Below are positions 28,236-46,668 of a stretch of DNA of 64,000 nt, in pieces. The stretch comes from Pagrus major (lineage: Eukaryota; Chordata; Actinopteri; Spariformes; Sparidae), in assembly GCF_040436345.1 (NCBI RefSeq), contig NC_133235.1:23398660-23462659 (forward strand), in the 5' to 3' direction. How positions within the stretch are numbered: the first letter of the stretch is position 1; the number at the start of each line of letters is the position of its first letter. Made by a program: the position numbers and the translations under genes. The notes under the pieces were generated by a model, which saw only the letters and a list, made by a program, of their open reading frames with translations, searched no databases and was not told the DNA's origin.

Positions 28236-31200
28236 CTGCAACATAATACCAGCCTGTCTGTTTTCGTGTCTAATGTGCAAGAAGATGCAGATTGTCAAAT
28301 ACTAAAGCTTTGGATTGGCAGCTCGGGTCAGACGCCAACTGAAAGACAGTTTGGAAAACACTAAAAACTTCTTCAGATTGAACATTTTCCAGTAATTCTC
28401 TTTTACCAATGTACAACATTTGCTCACATTTCATTACATAGTACGTACTTGCCATGTAATTGGGTCAGAGCAGCTGCTCCTGGGTTCAGACTTATTTGCC
28501 AGAAGGTAAATTAATCTGCCTTTCATTTAAGACTTTACAGGTTTACTGTGCAAACACGCTGTGAATTTATAACTGAAACTTAATCCAGACATGTGGCTGA
28601 TGATGCGTTCAGCTGATACTTTAATGGTGCTGATTGCTGTGAGCAAATGGTTTTGAAATATTGTATGCAAATTAAATGAAACATGAAAAATAGAGTTGGG
28701 ATAAACTGGTTTTGCTGTGAAGTTTGTAAAACAGATATTGTATGTTGGCATTTGACAGTCAGTGTGAAGTATTTCATGTGTTGCTTGTTTCTGTTGACAG
28801 CAACTGTACATACAGGATATAAAAGTATTTCAGTGCCACTTTTTCTTTCCAAATCAATCCATTAATTAGTTACTAAAAATGAATCAATTCATTAATTAAG
28901 CCATTTCGCAATGTGTGTTGAGAGATGGTTTGGATTCTGGGCTAGGCAGGATGTGTTTGTTCCTGTTCAGTGGGTCTGAAAAATCTATTTCTGTATTAAG
29001 GAAATAGAAAAATGCAAGTCTGAACACGAGCAGTGAGTTCATTATTTAGGACGGGGAGAAAAAGACCCGGGAGCCTTTTGGGAAACAGCCAAATTGACTG
29101 AACTGAATAAAAAGTGAAACCTATAAACAAGAAAAACTCATCTTTGTCCTCTTTTCTCTGTATTTACTGAAAATTCACATAATAGCAGAAAAAAAAATTG
29201 TGTAATAAATTAACTATAGGCTACATGTAGTCTAACGTTGGTGTATGAACGATACTGAAACAAAGTTTATCATAGTACAGTTATTAATCTTACATAGCCA
29301 CAAGTAGATACAACATCTGAACAGCTGTGTTTAAAAAGAAAAATAGTATTAAAAATATGTTTTGTCTTTCTTTCAGTCGCTTTCAAAACAAATGCACACG
29401 CTAGTCAGATCAAGTTATTGAAGATGGTGGTGCTAATACCACTTTTGCCCACAGGGGCTGCCAGAATCAACAAAAAACTAATGTTTTGTGGCTCCTTTAC
29501 ATTCTGAAAATGTTATATGATAGTGGCTTGATATGAGTTTTCTTAGAGAGAAGTTTATTATATATTATAAAGGAAACAAAGACGGTTAGCATTCAGCTGT
29601 GTTAAGTTTTGCCAACATAGTTTGCTGGTGTGATATTGTAATATTTTAGAGCTGTTAGGTTGGATGTTTGGAATATAAGTACATATTGCTTTTACGTTAC
29701 AAACTAAAACTGCAGTAGACGTACAATGTTTGCGCCTTATATTGCATCATTATGTTCTCGATTTAAACCTTGTACTGGACACACAGCAATGAATTTGAAA
29801 TGAATGTAGTTGCATAAGAGTTAATGAAAGAGCTTATTTACAGTAACAGAAGTAGTAGTTTGTGTCTTTAAGAGCCCCCCTCTGTTGACACACACACAGA
29901 TTCTGTCTTCCTGCCTCCTCCCTTTGACAAAGGCATTTTTATACTGACTTTAACACACAGCTCAGATGAGTAAATTTAGAGTCAGACTGTTTCCAATTGT
30001 GTAACTGGTAGTTTGACTACACTCACTGTTGCCTCATTTGTGCTCATGTTTCCACTAAAACCTCAAGAGCAATATGGTTTTACTGTGCAGAGCAGCAACA
30101 CAATTGTGTTTTATTTATTCCTCACTGCCACTCTTCTTTGCACAAATTACTCATGACATTGGGAGTTTTTTGTCTGCTTCAGGGCCTCAGACAGTTCGAA
30201 CATTTGTGGCACGCCATTTTAGATGCTCATCTCCTGTAATGACTTTTTGAAAAAGCGTCCATAATTTTTCAAAGGGTCAGCCCTGCATTCCTCTGGAAGT
30301 TCACAGGAAGTGTGGCACAATGGAGGACAAAATGGCCAGAGGCGTTGTCCACCAACAGAGACACACACATGCTGACACACACACACACACACTCACACAC
30401 ACAGGGAGGGAGCAGAGGAAGTCGTGAGGTGGTGTTAAATGACATGACCAGACTTTTAAAAAGGTGGAGACTGCGCTGCTTCACAGTGTGGATCTGAAAT
30501 GCAAACATGTTCCACTTTGCTGACCAGTCGCCTCCCTGTTAGTGCCGCCCACAGAGACGCAGTGTCTGCATGTTTTTTTTAAAAAAAGAGCCCGTTTAAG
30601 AATATGCAGCATCTGAGACATGACGGGAATGTTTGTGCGTGCGTGTGTGTGTGTGTGAAAGAGCCAGAGAGATGATTGTGTACACATACCATCAGCCAGT
30701 CAATACAAACTAATTCGGCCTATAGATTTTTAGGTCTGATGAGATAATCAGCCTGAGGCCAGTGGCTGCATACTGTAAAAAAAAGAAATCAATCACAGCT
30801 GCCTGCTGTGTTTTGATTGCACACATTTCTTTACGGACTCAGCTCGGGTGTGCATGTGCTTTCTCTGCTATGTTCGTTTGGAGGGAAAATGTGGTTTATG
30901 CAGAAGCAGCTCCCTGCTCCTGTCTTTCTCTCCCTCCACTGCCCAAAGACATGATCAGTCTGCTATGACTGAAATGTCAGCTATTTAAAGGGCCCACAGT
31001 AAAAGTCAAAGTCTGACTAAAGTCCTCGATATAGTGGCAATAAATAGCTCTGTCTTGTCTTTTGGCTTGCACAGAAATAAAGCCTGTCATAAAGATTTGT
31101 TTTCTCCCTCGAGGCGGGAAGTTTATCTCATCGAGGAGACAAAGAGTAGACACGTGTCAAACAGTGTTGTGGTCTATCAATTGCAGAAAATGCATCATTT

Positions 31201-31459
31201 GACCAATTAAATGACCTAATCTGCGGATGGAAGGAGGGTAAATACTCCGTGACTCTGTGCGCGACCTCGTCTCCGCGGGAGGACGACCCCTGCATGTTTG
31301 AGATCTGAACCTGTAAATCAGCAGGAGGAGCGGTGCCCATGTGTGGCATTCTGCAGGCTCTGTTCTGCATCATGTAGTGTGATGCTGGGTACAAAGGGCC
31401 ACTGTGTTTGTAGTAATGGGGCATGCACGGACCTCAGATTCCAGGGGACAGCTGCCACA

Positions 31460-31460
<1 letters not shown>
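28236..31460. other. Intergenic, no gene recognised
   Basis: Contains short CA/GT runs (about 30361-30403 and 30642-30658). No exon-like coding sequence or RNA gene was recognised. Confidence 0.4.
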
Positions 31461-31512
<52 letters not shown>

Positions 31513-31526
31513 ACACACACACACAA
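31461..31526. repeat. (CA)n microsatellite
   Basis: About 66 nt of CA with one TC interruption. Confidence 0.95.
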
Positions 31527-32452
31527 GTGTGAAGGCATGCACAGCCTCAACACACTTGCACAGACAAGAATTTTTACTTATCCAGAGTGTCCTGCTGTGA
31601 ATGCCAAGAGCTTGAATTCTTATACAGACTTACACACAGGCCAGTTCTCCTGTTTTATTGTGGATGTTTGGATATCATGTTTTATTATGTTGTGTTTATT
31701 TACGGCTGCTACCTTAGTCAAGATCTTCATCTTAGTAGGATTTCCTGGTCAAATAAAGGTGAAATAAATAGAAAATACAAATGAAATGACTCAAGTTATA
31801 CACTCAAGTAAAACTTTGAGGTGCTTTACTTGAGTTTTGACATGTTATGGTGACTCCTGCTAGTCTTCAAAGAAAAATACTCCACCTCATTTATCAACAG
31901 TTATAGTTGCTGCTTGTCAGATTAGGATTTTATATGCAAAACATGTGTTTAGCTAATAAAATGTGAAGTATTGCAATAGATTAAACATCTCAACAGTTTA
32001 GAGAATAGACAGGATGATGAGAAATGTGAAATGACTCCATAGACATGTAAACAATAAAAAAAATTAATATATAGTATGAGGGATACGGCTTCAAATTATA
32101 ACTAACCAACAAAACTGAATCAAAACTAAAAGATAATGTTACTACTTCCTAGTTGTGTACATCTACTAACCTACTGTACTTAAATACTATTTTGAGAAAA
32201 CTGTACTCTAAGGTCAGTTTATGCTACTTTATACTCGAGCACAGAGAAATTAGTTTACTTTAATACTCCACTCCACTATTTTGCATGCAAAACACATAAC
32301 CAGCCTATAAAATATGATTTTGCATACCGAATACTTTTACTTTTGTAAGTCCAGGTGTGTTTTGTTACTCACTCTTCTGTACTTTCACTTAAATGCAAGA
32401 CTTGTACATGTTACTGAGTATTTTTACGTGTGATATTCCAACTTACTTACTG

Positions 32453-32627
32453 AAAGGGGCCCGGTGTAGTGTTGAAAAATAGGGGTCCGCCACATATAAA
32501 CAAAGTAAAACAGTATGACACTGTGTTGTTTATAAGGACAGTTTGTTTATTGAGTTTATTCACAATAGTTTGTTTAGGCATAAAAAATAAGATCCTTTCC
32601 CCAAAACTACATAGTGCACCTTTAATT
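32453..32627. repeat. MITE fragment, AAAGGTGCACTATGTAGTTTTGG family
   Basis: One end reads CTGAAAGGGGCCCGGTGTAG and the other CCAAAACTACATAGTGCACC then TTTAA, so the ends are degenerate inverted repeats. Related copies lie at about 46061-46378 and 63597-63895, and a solo end at about 60001-60016. Confidence 0.65.
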
Positions 32628-32876
32628 AAATGCTGTGGATACAAACACAGCGCTGCCTCTGAAAGCTTCTCTAAAGTCTCGTTGGAAGGAGATTTTTTTT
32701 GCCACAAACTGCTCATCCACTGTGCGTAAAGGCTTTTATTCTCCAAACACATTCACCCAAAGCTCAAATATCCAATCCTATAGCTCTTTTTAACTCTTCA
32801 TTGGTAAGCCTGCTCCCTCCTCCCCCTCCTCCCGTGTGGTTTTACGCTTTTGATCCCAGAGGGACCTCGCGTTTTA

Positions 32877-32891
32877 CATTCCTGGCATTCC
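32877..32891 (+). promoter_or_regulatory. amotl2: Paired TEAD-type motifs upstream of amotl2
   Basis: CATTCC at 32877-32882 and CATTCC at 32886-32891 are in the same orientation with a 3-nt gap, close to the inferred amotl2 5' end. CATTCC is the TEAD (M-CAT) core; AMOTL2 is a known YAP/TEAD target in vertebrates. Occupancy is inferred. Confidence 0.6.
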
Positions 32892-32899
32892 GACCTCAG

Positions 32900-33104
32900 T
32901 CCCTCCTCGGTTACTTATTATCGCCGCCTGCTCTCTCCACAATCATTTCACAGCAAGAGAGGACCGCGGCAGCCCGTCCGGGGGGAGGAAGATGAGACAC
33001 GTTTGACTCGAAAGAAACCTCATGGAAACGTTGGATTTACTCTGAACCTTTTACTTTTACGAGAGATCGAGAACAACGCCGTGCTACAATGAGAACGTGA
33101 GCTG
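32900..33104 (+). other. amotl2: Probable amotl2 non-coding first exon
   Basis: A higher-GC segment ends in GAGCTG followed by a good donor GTAAGA at 33105. The next acceptor (GTTCCAG, ending 33615) precedes the exon that carries the ATG. The 5' boundary is unknown. Confidence 0.5.
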
Positions 33105-33615
33105 GTAAGAAGAGCGTCTGTTTTTTTTCTGCCTTTAACAAAAAGAGAAACACGAGCGCTAAAATTAATAAAAGTCGCACATTTTAACTTCTAGTCGACA
33201 GTCGTGATAGTGGGTTGTGTTGTGAGGGGGGTTTAAGGCTGTTTTAAAGCTGATAAATGCACTCTAAGGCGAAAGATGAAGTTATTTTCCAGCGCGGTTT
33301 TTGTGCGCTTTTGCTCCCCCGTGAGATTGGAATTTTTGGCGCATGCATTTTGTGCCTGCTGTGGAAAATGTCTCCACATCTCTGTGTTGTCGCTGTTGGT
33401 AACTACACTCAAGGCTGCACTGTTTTTCAAACAATAACTCTGACTAAAACATTGATCAGAGAGCCTTGTGGAGTTTACATAAGAGGAAGTGTGTTTACAT
33501 GATGTTAAAGTCTGTGTTGTTATTCATGCCTCAAACTTTTCTTCTGCATTCAAAGTATGTTAATGTGGCCCCTGAGACTGATTGTGCTCTATTCTCTCCT
33601 TCTGCACTGTTCCAG

Positions 33616-33698
33616 GTTCACAGCTGATTTATTTAAATACTTTCAAAACAAGAAAGAGCTCAACTTGTCTTAGAAGATAACAACCAACACAAAGCGAC
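33616..33698 (+). other. amotl2: amotl2 5' UTR part of the first coding exon
   Basis: Sequence between the acceptor ending at 33615 and the ATG at 33699; the context GCGACATGG is a reasonable Kozak match (G at +4). Confidence 0.55.
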
Positions 33699-39547
<5,849 letters not shown>

Positions 39548-40544
39548 AGAACTGAGAGATGGACTTTGAATGAGAAAACCATTCTGAGAATCTGTGAAGA
39601 GTGCAAGTCTTTGGATTAAATATTGGATGCAAGAATGTCGTGGAAAGAGGCCAATGCACGAAGAAGAAAAAAAAGGACTGTTTTCACATTTTTAGAGGCA
39701 GAGCTGTGCTCCGACTCACTTACTCTCACTAAGCTTGGACAGCTGCAGGCAGTTTGCCCGACTGAAAGAGAAAAGATGAATCTTCTGAGGTACTCGGACA
39801 GTATTGTGGATTGTAATAGGGCAACATGTTCTCAGAGAGTGTATGCCAAAATATTTATATAAATATATATATATAATTGCTGCTTTTTCTCCCCCTTATT
39901 TGCCCTTTATCTACTTCCCAATCCAGTAAATTAAGTAGCTACATATTTATCTTATCTGGTTTCCACATTCCCCAAATATTAACTTAAACCTCATGCTCTT
40001 CTAGATAAATATTCAATGAAAGGTTATCTACGTGACCTTCTCCCCTCCCCCCACAAACAAATGTGGCGTCCATCTGAGTAACCTCATTCCCATCACATGG
40101 ATCTTATCTGTTTGGAAGACTTCCCTTTTGTCCAATAATTTAAGCTGACATGAAACACTGCTGATTTAAATGCTCTCGCTGTCCATGTGTCTTTAGCCCG
40201 AGTAGCTGGTTCTGCAGAGGCTTAGAGGTGTGTGAACAGTGAGATGCAACATAAATATATTAAAAGACAATTTGGTGTTTTGTTTTTTTTTGCCAAACTG
40301 ACACAAACCTGGTGTTGTTTGTAATTTTGGGAGGGTGTTGCATCATGGTGTTGATTTCATCATCTGTTGCTTTCTCTGATAACTTCTCAAAGTATGTTTG
40401 CATGTGTGATTTCAGTATGTGAGTGTGTTTCCTGACGTGGTGATGCCGCTGGTCCGGTCACCACTGTGGGATAAAAGTTGAAAACTACACCGTGTTTGGT
40501 TTTTTGTTTTGTTTACTGTGAGCTTTGAACTAACAAACAGGTTA

Positions 40545-40577
<33 letters not shown>

Positions 40578-40800
40578 TTTATACAGATGTTTGTATTGTT
40601 ATTTTAGATATGATAGTGCTTTGAGCCGGATGCCAAAGAGTTTATGTATGTTTGTTGTAAGTTATGTGCCGACAATCACGGTCATGTCAAGCTGTACACA
40701 ACCAACCGAGTGTTGACTTCAAACAGACATTTCTGTGAACTTCAAACAATATGCAACATTTCATAAAGCAATAAAATATTCTAATATACATTAATGGGCT
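39548..40800 (+). other. amotl2: amotl2 3' untranslated region (inferred)
   Basis: AT-rich non-coding sequence from the stop to AATAAA at about 40770-40775, including an (ATT)n run at about 40544-40574. The extent is inferred from the poly(A) signal. Confidence 0.6.
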
Positions 40801-40879
40801 CCTTGACTTGTGGATTGTGACATTTAATTAGTTTTTTACCCTTGAGTTGCAACTAGCGATTACTTCAATTCTCAAATAG

Positions 40880-41467
40880 AGTAGAGCACATTCACACGGC
40901 GGCCGTTCTCCTCTGACAGTAGGAGGCTAAAATATTGTACCATTGTGTCCCAGGCTGCAAGTCCTATAAATGTAAGGACTCTAACAAATTGTTGAAATTT
41001 CACCACTTCCTGATTGATCAGCAACTGAAAGTAAGTAGGGTAGTGAAAATCCAGAGAGACATCAGGCCACTTTGGAAGGTGAAACAACTTATTTGATAAC
41101 CACTTCTGTTAGACAACAGCTGAGTTGGCATTCAATACACGATATGATAGAAAAGGTGTAAACTAACTCTAAAATATCAACACACATCTTTTTTTTCCCA
41201 AGCCTTAAAGTGAAATGCACTGGACGTAAACAACAATAATGTTAACTAGGAGGTGGTTGAATGGCAATGTTAAAAAAATGGGTTATCAGATATGTTACTT
41301 TACCTCGATCGATGTCACTCCAGATTTTTTCTATGATTTGTCAGATTCCCTACGTTTAAACGACTTGTAACATGGACCACAGCAGCGAAACATTATCCCT
41401 GCATTCTAGCTTCCCAACCCAAGTGTGACATCAAAGGAAAATGGCCGCCATGTGAATATGGTCTACT
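40880..41467. mobile_element. Non-autonomous DNA transposon with a THAP-exon relic
   Basis: Imperfect terminal inverted repeats of about 36 bp (left 40880-40915, with ACGGCGGCC; right 41432-41467, with GGCCGCCATGT) bound a 588-bp element. Inside, 40941-41078 encodes a decayed THAP-like N-terminus (HCVPGCKS, KLLKFHHF, KIQRDIRPLWK) that ends at a GTGAAA donor-like site; the C-terminal C-x2-H part of the domain is absent. Target duplication was not resolved. Confidence 0.65.
40941..41078 (+). pseudogene. Decayed THAP-domain exon of a transposase
   Basis: The + frame reads HCVPGCKSYKCKDSNKLLKF and continues to a PLWK end. This matches the first half of the C2CH THAP fold: C-x3-C, then a FHHF motif, then basic I-x-R-D. 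The codon where ATG would be expected reads ATA, and there is no downstream second half. THAP domains of this style occur in P-element and Kolobok-type transposases. Similarity is judged by eye. Confidence 0.6.
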
Positions 41468-41689
41468 GCATTCAGCAGGGCCCAACAGTCCCCTTTATTT
41501 CAATCAAGCCTAATCCAATATCAATTAAAACATATTTATATGGATCAAGACTTTTATTTGGATCTGCATCAAATTGTACTCACTCAAAGATACCAGCCAC
41601 CAAAATCCACCTGATGTTTTTCATCAAGATTCATGCATTATTTCCTGAGAAATTAATAAAAATATCAAAATGATTTTTTTTTTTAAAAA

Positions 41690-41830
41690 GCAAAAAAAAT
41701 TCCTGGATCCACACCAAAAGTTGATGGGGTCTATTCTCGGCCAAGACCCATCCTCCATCCAACTTTGATGAACATCTGTCTGGCAGTTTTTGTGTAATCC
41801 TGCTTACAAACCAACAGGAAGCATAAACGT
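41690..41830. repeat. Fish dispersed repeat fragment
   Basis: Blocks GGGGTCTATTCTCGGCCAAG, CATCCTCCATCCAA and TTTGTGTAATCCTGCT are the reverse complement of blocks at about 8455-8515 in an aire intron, so the two are inverted partial copies of one repeat family. Confidence 0.7.
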
Positions 41831-42784
41831 AACCTCCTCGGCACAGGTAAGTATTCTGCCATATATAAATATAGATATAAATATTATCTCAAATATATGT
41901 TCATAAATAATTCAGGTAACGTTGTGAATCTTCTCCTGTTTCTCTCCCTCTTCGCTCTCTCATTGTCACCCTATCTCCTCGTTCCTGCCCTCTCGTTCCA
42001 CCACAGAGACGAGTGCTCTTCATTAATGAATACCAGAGCTGCATTCTTTCGGGTTCAACTTTCTCGGGTGGCCTGCTTTCTTGTTCTCTTCTTGCCGTGA
42101 AGAGCGTGCTTGACATAGATCACATTCTCATCGGGACACGTAACCCTAGATGTGACAAAGACAGGTTTCTCCCGGATTAGCCGCTGTTGCCGTTTGAAAT
42201 TCCTGCGTGCCGCCTTCAACCTCTGCTAACATGTGCTGCATTCCTAAATGCTTTTTATTTCCTCCGATTTAATCACACCCAGGGGTGTTTATGGACTATT
42301 TCAGGAGGTGCCCCTGGATATGAGGATGAGAGAATGGAGAGCTCTGTTATGTGGTATCTGTTTCAGGGTAGATCTTTCTCTCTCACACACATACACACAT
42401 GTGCATGAACGCACACACACAGACACACAAACACACACAGAAATCGACTTGTACCAGTTTCGGGCGGTTGAGCAGCGATAACAATGGGACTTTACAATGC
42501 AGTAGGACAATGACAATGACAATGAACGGTATGGTGTCATTTGTGTCCTCGCACATGATTCTCCAGTCATCCTACTGCGTACAGCATGTGTGTGAACTAT
42601 AAAATATGACTGCTGCAGAGAAGATTTCAAACATTTCAAGTGATAAATCTGGAGATGGGTGGGGAAATAAGTGAGACTGGAGTAGCTGGGATAAATATTT
42701 GGTTTGGTGTGTTAAAATGAAAACATATAACACTAAACTTCTGTTTCAGACTTTCTAGAAAATACACAGTATGTCCCCATGTTC
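41831..42784. other. Intergenic, nothing recognised
   Basis: Mixed sequence with short CA runs near 42380-42440. No exon is recognised. Confidence 0.4.
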
Positions 42785-43110
42785 CCATGTAAATACCCAT
42801 GTTAAACCTACACAAATGTCCATGTGAAGTGTATGAGATTACATGTGAAACCTACGGGATTACATGTGAAACCTATGAGATCATATGTGATACCTACAGG
42901 ATTACATGTGAGACCTATGAGATGAAAGTACTCATGTTAAACCCATACAAATGTCCATTTGAAACCTATGAGATTACATGTGAAACACATGAAAGTACCC
43001 AGGTTAAACCAATAAAAATGTCCATTTGAAACCAATGACATTGCATGTGAAATCTACTGGATTACATGTGAAACCTATGAGATCACACTTGAAACCTATC
43101 AAAAAAATTT
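42785..43110. repeat. Minisatellite with 21-bp unit
   Basis: Units based on GAGATTACATGTGAAACCTAT recur about 12-15 times with substitutions and occasional longer spacers such as ATGTTAAACCCATACAAATG. Confidence 0.85.
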
Positions 43111-44624
43111 CACATAAAGTGTGAAGAAATACATTGTTAATGTTTCTACATTCAGAATCGTTTTTTATCCGTTTTTTGTGTGCTTATCTAGTAACATTTG
43201 ATTAAAAACCTTTGTTTTCATTTTTTAAATGTATGACACAATTCAAATACTTATATCAATTATTATGGTTGATTGACTTGCGTAACCTTTTAGCTTAGAT
43301 TGTACAGATTTTAGGGATAAAATGCACCCTCAACAAATTATTAATCATCATTTTGTGTGGCAGCTTTGAAATTTTGCCCAAGCCTTGCCTAACTCTCTGA
43401 ATAAGCAAAGATAGAATGTATCCTGCTGCAGCGTGCACGTTTAATAACTGGATGGGGAATATGTTTAAACACCTAAGCATGCCTGGACCTGGGCAGAGAG
43501 GATATGAGCTGGAGAGATAGCACGGATGCTTCTGACAGAGAGGCTCACATGGGAAAACACAGAGCAGGAACTGGTGGAATGCGATGCCATCAATCTTATT
43601 TATGAACTGAGAGCTCTTACCTTGGCGTACTGACTGACAACATTGTGAAGACTCGCCAACATTCCTCCGCGAATGTGAAAGGCAGCTGACATGTTTCGAC
43701 TGTGGCTCTTTTTCCCAGAATTGATATGATGAAGGAGGATAGAACGTAAATGGGAGTCAGGGGTCAAATTCCATTGTGCTCAGACATCCAAGAAAAATTA
43801 CATTTTCTACACATTTTCGAGCAGTTTTCCCTCCTCTCTCTGGCGCAGTCACATGGGAACTTCATATTGACCGCGATCGCCATGAAAGGAATGGGTTTGT
43901 TGCTGTGTAAACCGTGGAAATGATCTTCTCACGCTGTGTGTTTGTGTGCACTGTCGGGTTTATTGCCCCGTCCTAATGTTTACAGTTTAACAGCACATTC
44001 CTACCAAGCTTCAGCCTTTGAAGTTTCAGCACATTCAGCAAATATGCTGATGGTGGCTGATTATATCAAAGTAAAAGAGTAAAGACAGGAATGCAGATTG
44101 TCCTTGACTCACATCGGCATGGTATTTAAAATGGCATTTATCTTACTTCTGAATCAGGCCAAACGATCATTAAGAAAGCAATAATAATTTGAATTTGTGA
44201 GACTTAAACACACAAATAAAAGCTGCTGTATGTGCACATTTCACATGCATGGATGCAAATGCAAACAAACACAGGAAAACAAATGGCTGTTGCAGCTGAG
44301 TCAGATGAGAGATTGATGGACTGCCCTCCTCAGGGGCAGATATATATTTCTAATTTGTCAGATACCTAGCAAGCAGACATCCTCAAAACACCCTGCGGGG
44401 AAATAAGTAAATCCACACAGCCCTATATAATTTCTTTCTCTTGCCATAAAACCCCATAGCATGTTTGTGGACATTGGTAATACACGTATCGTGCCCAGAG
44501 GGACACAGGAGTTGAGTAACTTGTCACCACCTGCTACACAAGCCTGCTGCTGTGAACGCCATTCCTGTTTGTTCAGGGGCCATGAGCCCATATTTCAGCC
44601 ACGCGTCCCTGCTGTGGATTTAAA
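43111..44624. other. Intergenic, no gene recognised
   Basis: No coding or RNA signal is evident. A GC-richer piece at about 43800-43980 is the only compositional departure. Confidence 0.4.
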
Positions 44625-45097
44625 GGGTAACTCCACCAATTTTACACATTAAAGTGTGTCTACAGGTCTTGGGGAGCACTACTGCATATGTGGGGGAAAA
44701 TGGTATAAAGCATTTTTTGGCACCAGAGGAAGCTGCATGTAAGCTGATAAGCAGCCTCAAGTGCTGTTGCATTGTGGGTAATGTATGCACCAGGTCTAGT
44801 GTCGCACTTCTATAACACTGTTGGACTCATTATGGACAGTTTTAAAGCAACACAATGGTTACAGCAGAACCAGAGATATCACCCTTTTCTTCTTCCTTTT
44901 CAAAACCTGCCGCCTACATTACCCACAATGCAACTTGGACACGGAGTGACGCCACTGGAGGCAATTTATGAGATCGAATGCAGCTTCCTCTGAAACCACA
45001 AAAGGCTTTTTACTACTTTATTAACATATGCAGTTGTACTCCCCAAAATCTGTAAACGCACTTTATGCTGAAATATTGGTGGAGTTGCCCTTTAAGT
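44625..45097. mobile_element. MITE with about 70-bp inverted ends, TTTAA-flanked
   Basis: The left end TTTAAAGGGTAACTCCACC and the right end GGTGGAGTTGCCCTTTAA are inverted, and pairing continues through TCTACAGGTCTTGGGGAGC / CTCCCCAAAATCTGTAAA to CATATG. TTTAA at both boundaries fits a TTAA-type target duplication, as made by piggyBac and Kolobok transposases. No internal coding capacity. Confidence 0.8.
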
Positions 45098-45508
45098 GAA
45101 AATGATAATATGCACACTTTCACAGGGCCATAATGTTAATAATGATTTTTGAAAGCATGTGTCCTAAAGGCTCTCAGAGGTGTTGCACAAAAATGCTTTT
45201 TGAAGGTTATAAAATCTCTTCAAAGTGGAGGCAACTTATGAAATTTTTGGTATTCTTAACAAGTTGCTCATCTGTTGAAAATATTCTGAATCAAAACATA
45301 AGAAACTTAGTGAGACATGTGTCAACACATGGGACAGACGTTAAATAGTTAAAATACAGAATGTAGTCACTCGTGAGTATTACTTACACTTACAGATCCT
45401 CTGAGACACAAAACAGTGAGGTATGCACTGTAGCTACAGTATGTGCTCCACCTCCTGGAAAACATGTGTTCTTTGACTTCAGGGATAAGATCTGTTAATT
45501 GCTTTAAG

Positions 45509-45510
<2 letters not shown>

Positions 45511-45560
<50 letters not shown>
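45511..45560. repeat. (CA)n microsatellite
   Basis: About 50 nt of uninterrupted CA. Confidence 0.95.
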
Positions 45561-45562
<2 letters not shown>

Positions 45563-46060
45563 GTCATCCTCTGGTAATGTATGACCTGACAACAGACTAG
45601 TAGACTTTAGGTTACAACTGCTTCTGGTGTTAGGTGATACCAACCTAACATCTAACTCAAAGACATTACTTTCAAAATCCACAGTACGGTGTACTCAAAG
45701 TATTTTAGGCAACATGCTTTGTTGTTAAATGTACTTGTTTTCACTGAGTGATGTCTATTTTATTGCATTCTGTTTTGATATTCCAATTTATGTTATTGTT
45801 TTTCAGTATTTTGTATTATATTTGTATTATCATATTTGTATTATTATATTTGTATTATTTGTATTATTGTATTATTATTATTATAAGTCTTCATCTCACA
45901 GCAGGAATTCCCTCATTAAATAAATTAAATTAAATCAAACTTTTCATATGTGCGCATTATTCAAGATTTCATAGTTTGATATATAAGGTTATATGAACAT
46001 TAACAAAAGCAAACAAAGAAAGTTAGTTCAAAGTGAGAGGTGGATTTACTAGCAATATAC

Positions 46061-46378
46061 CATTAAAGGTGCACTATGTGTTTTTGGTTAAGAAGTTTTA
46101 ATCAGAACAAACAAAACTAACTAACTAAACAAAGTCTCTTTGCTTTTGTGACTGAATAAACTGAATAAACAAACTGACCTTGAGCCACAACACAGTTTTA
46201 CTTTGTTTATATGTGGCGGACCCTGCCACCGTTCTAGCTTCCAACAGTGTTCTGGTGACCTTATTTTAATCTGAGAGCAGCTTGTTTATTCAGTTATGGA
46301 AAAAATAAATATTTTCTGAGTAAATATTAGAATTCAGAGTTTGATTTGTTTCTCCACAACTTCATGGTGCCCCTTAAA
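46061..46378. repeat. MITE, AAAGGTGCACTATG family
   Basis: Starts TTAAAGGTGCACTATGTG and ends near CTTCATGGTGCCCCTTA, giving degenerate inverted ends. Shares the internal GCTTGTTTATTCAGTTATG block with the amotl2 intron at about 35540-35575. Confidence 0.6.
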
Positions 46379-46668
46379 AAAAACGACCAAACAAAAAAAA
46401 CCTACTGGCAACATTCAAGATCATGATACAAAACTTTTGAAGCAGAGCAGCGCCACCTGCTGGAAACCTCACAGACCTGCACTTGGACATTATCAGTCTT
46501 TTATCAAACTTTCATGGGACTAAAAGCTGGTTTTGTTTCTCATGTTTTCTGGTCAGTAGCTGCCACATAATTCAGATTAATGATGAGTCTGCTCAAAAAC
46601 CATCAAATCATCATATATATAAATCATCATATCATCATACATATATGATATGTTTTTTGTGCTCTGCA

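Noticed and set aside
31298-31767. Reading frames through CA microsatellites, here and at several other sites
   Set aside because: Alternating His/Thr or Val/Cys peptides produced by dinucleotide repeats.
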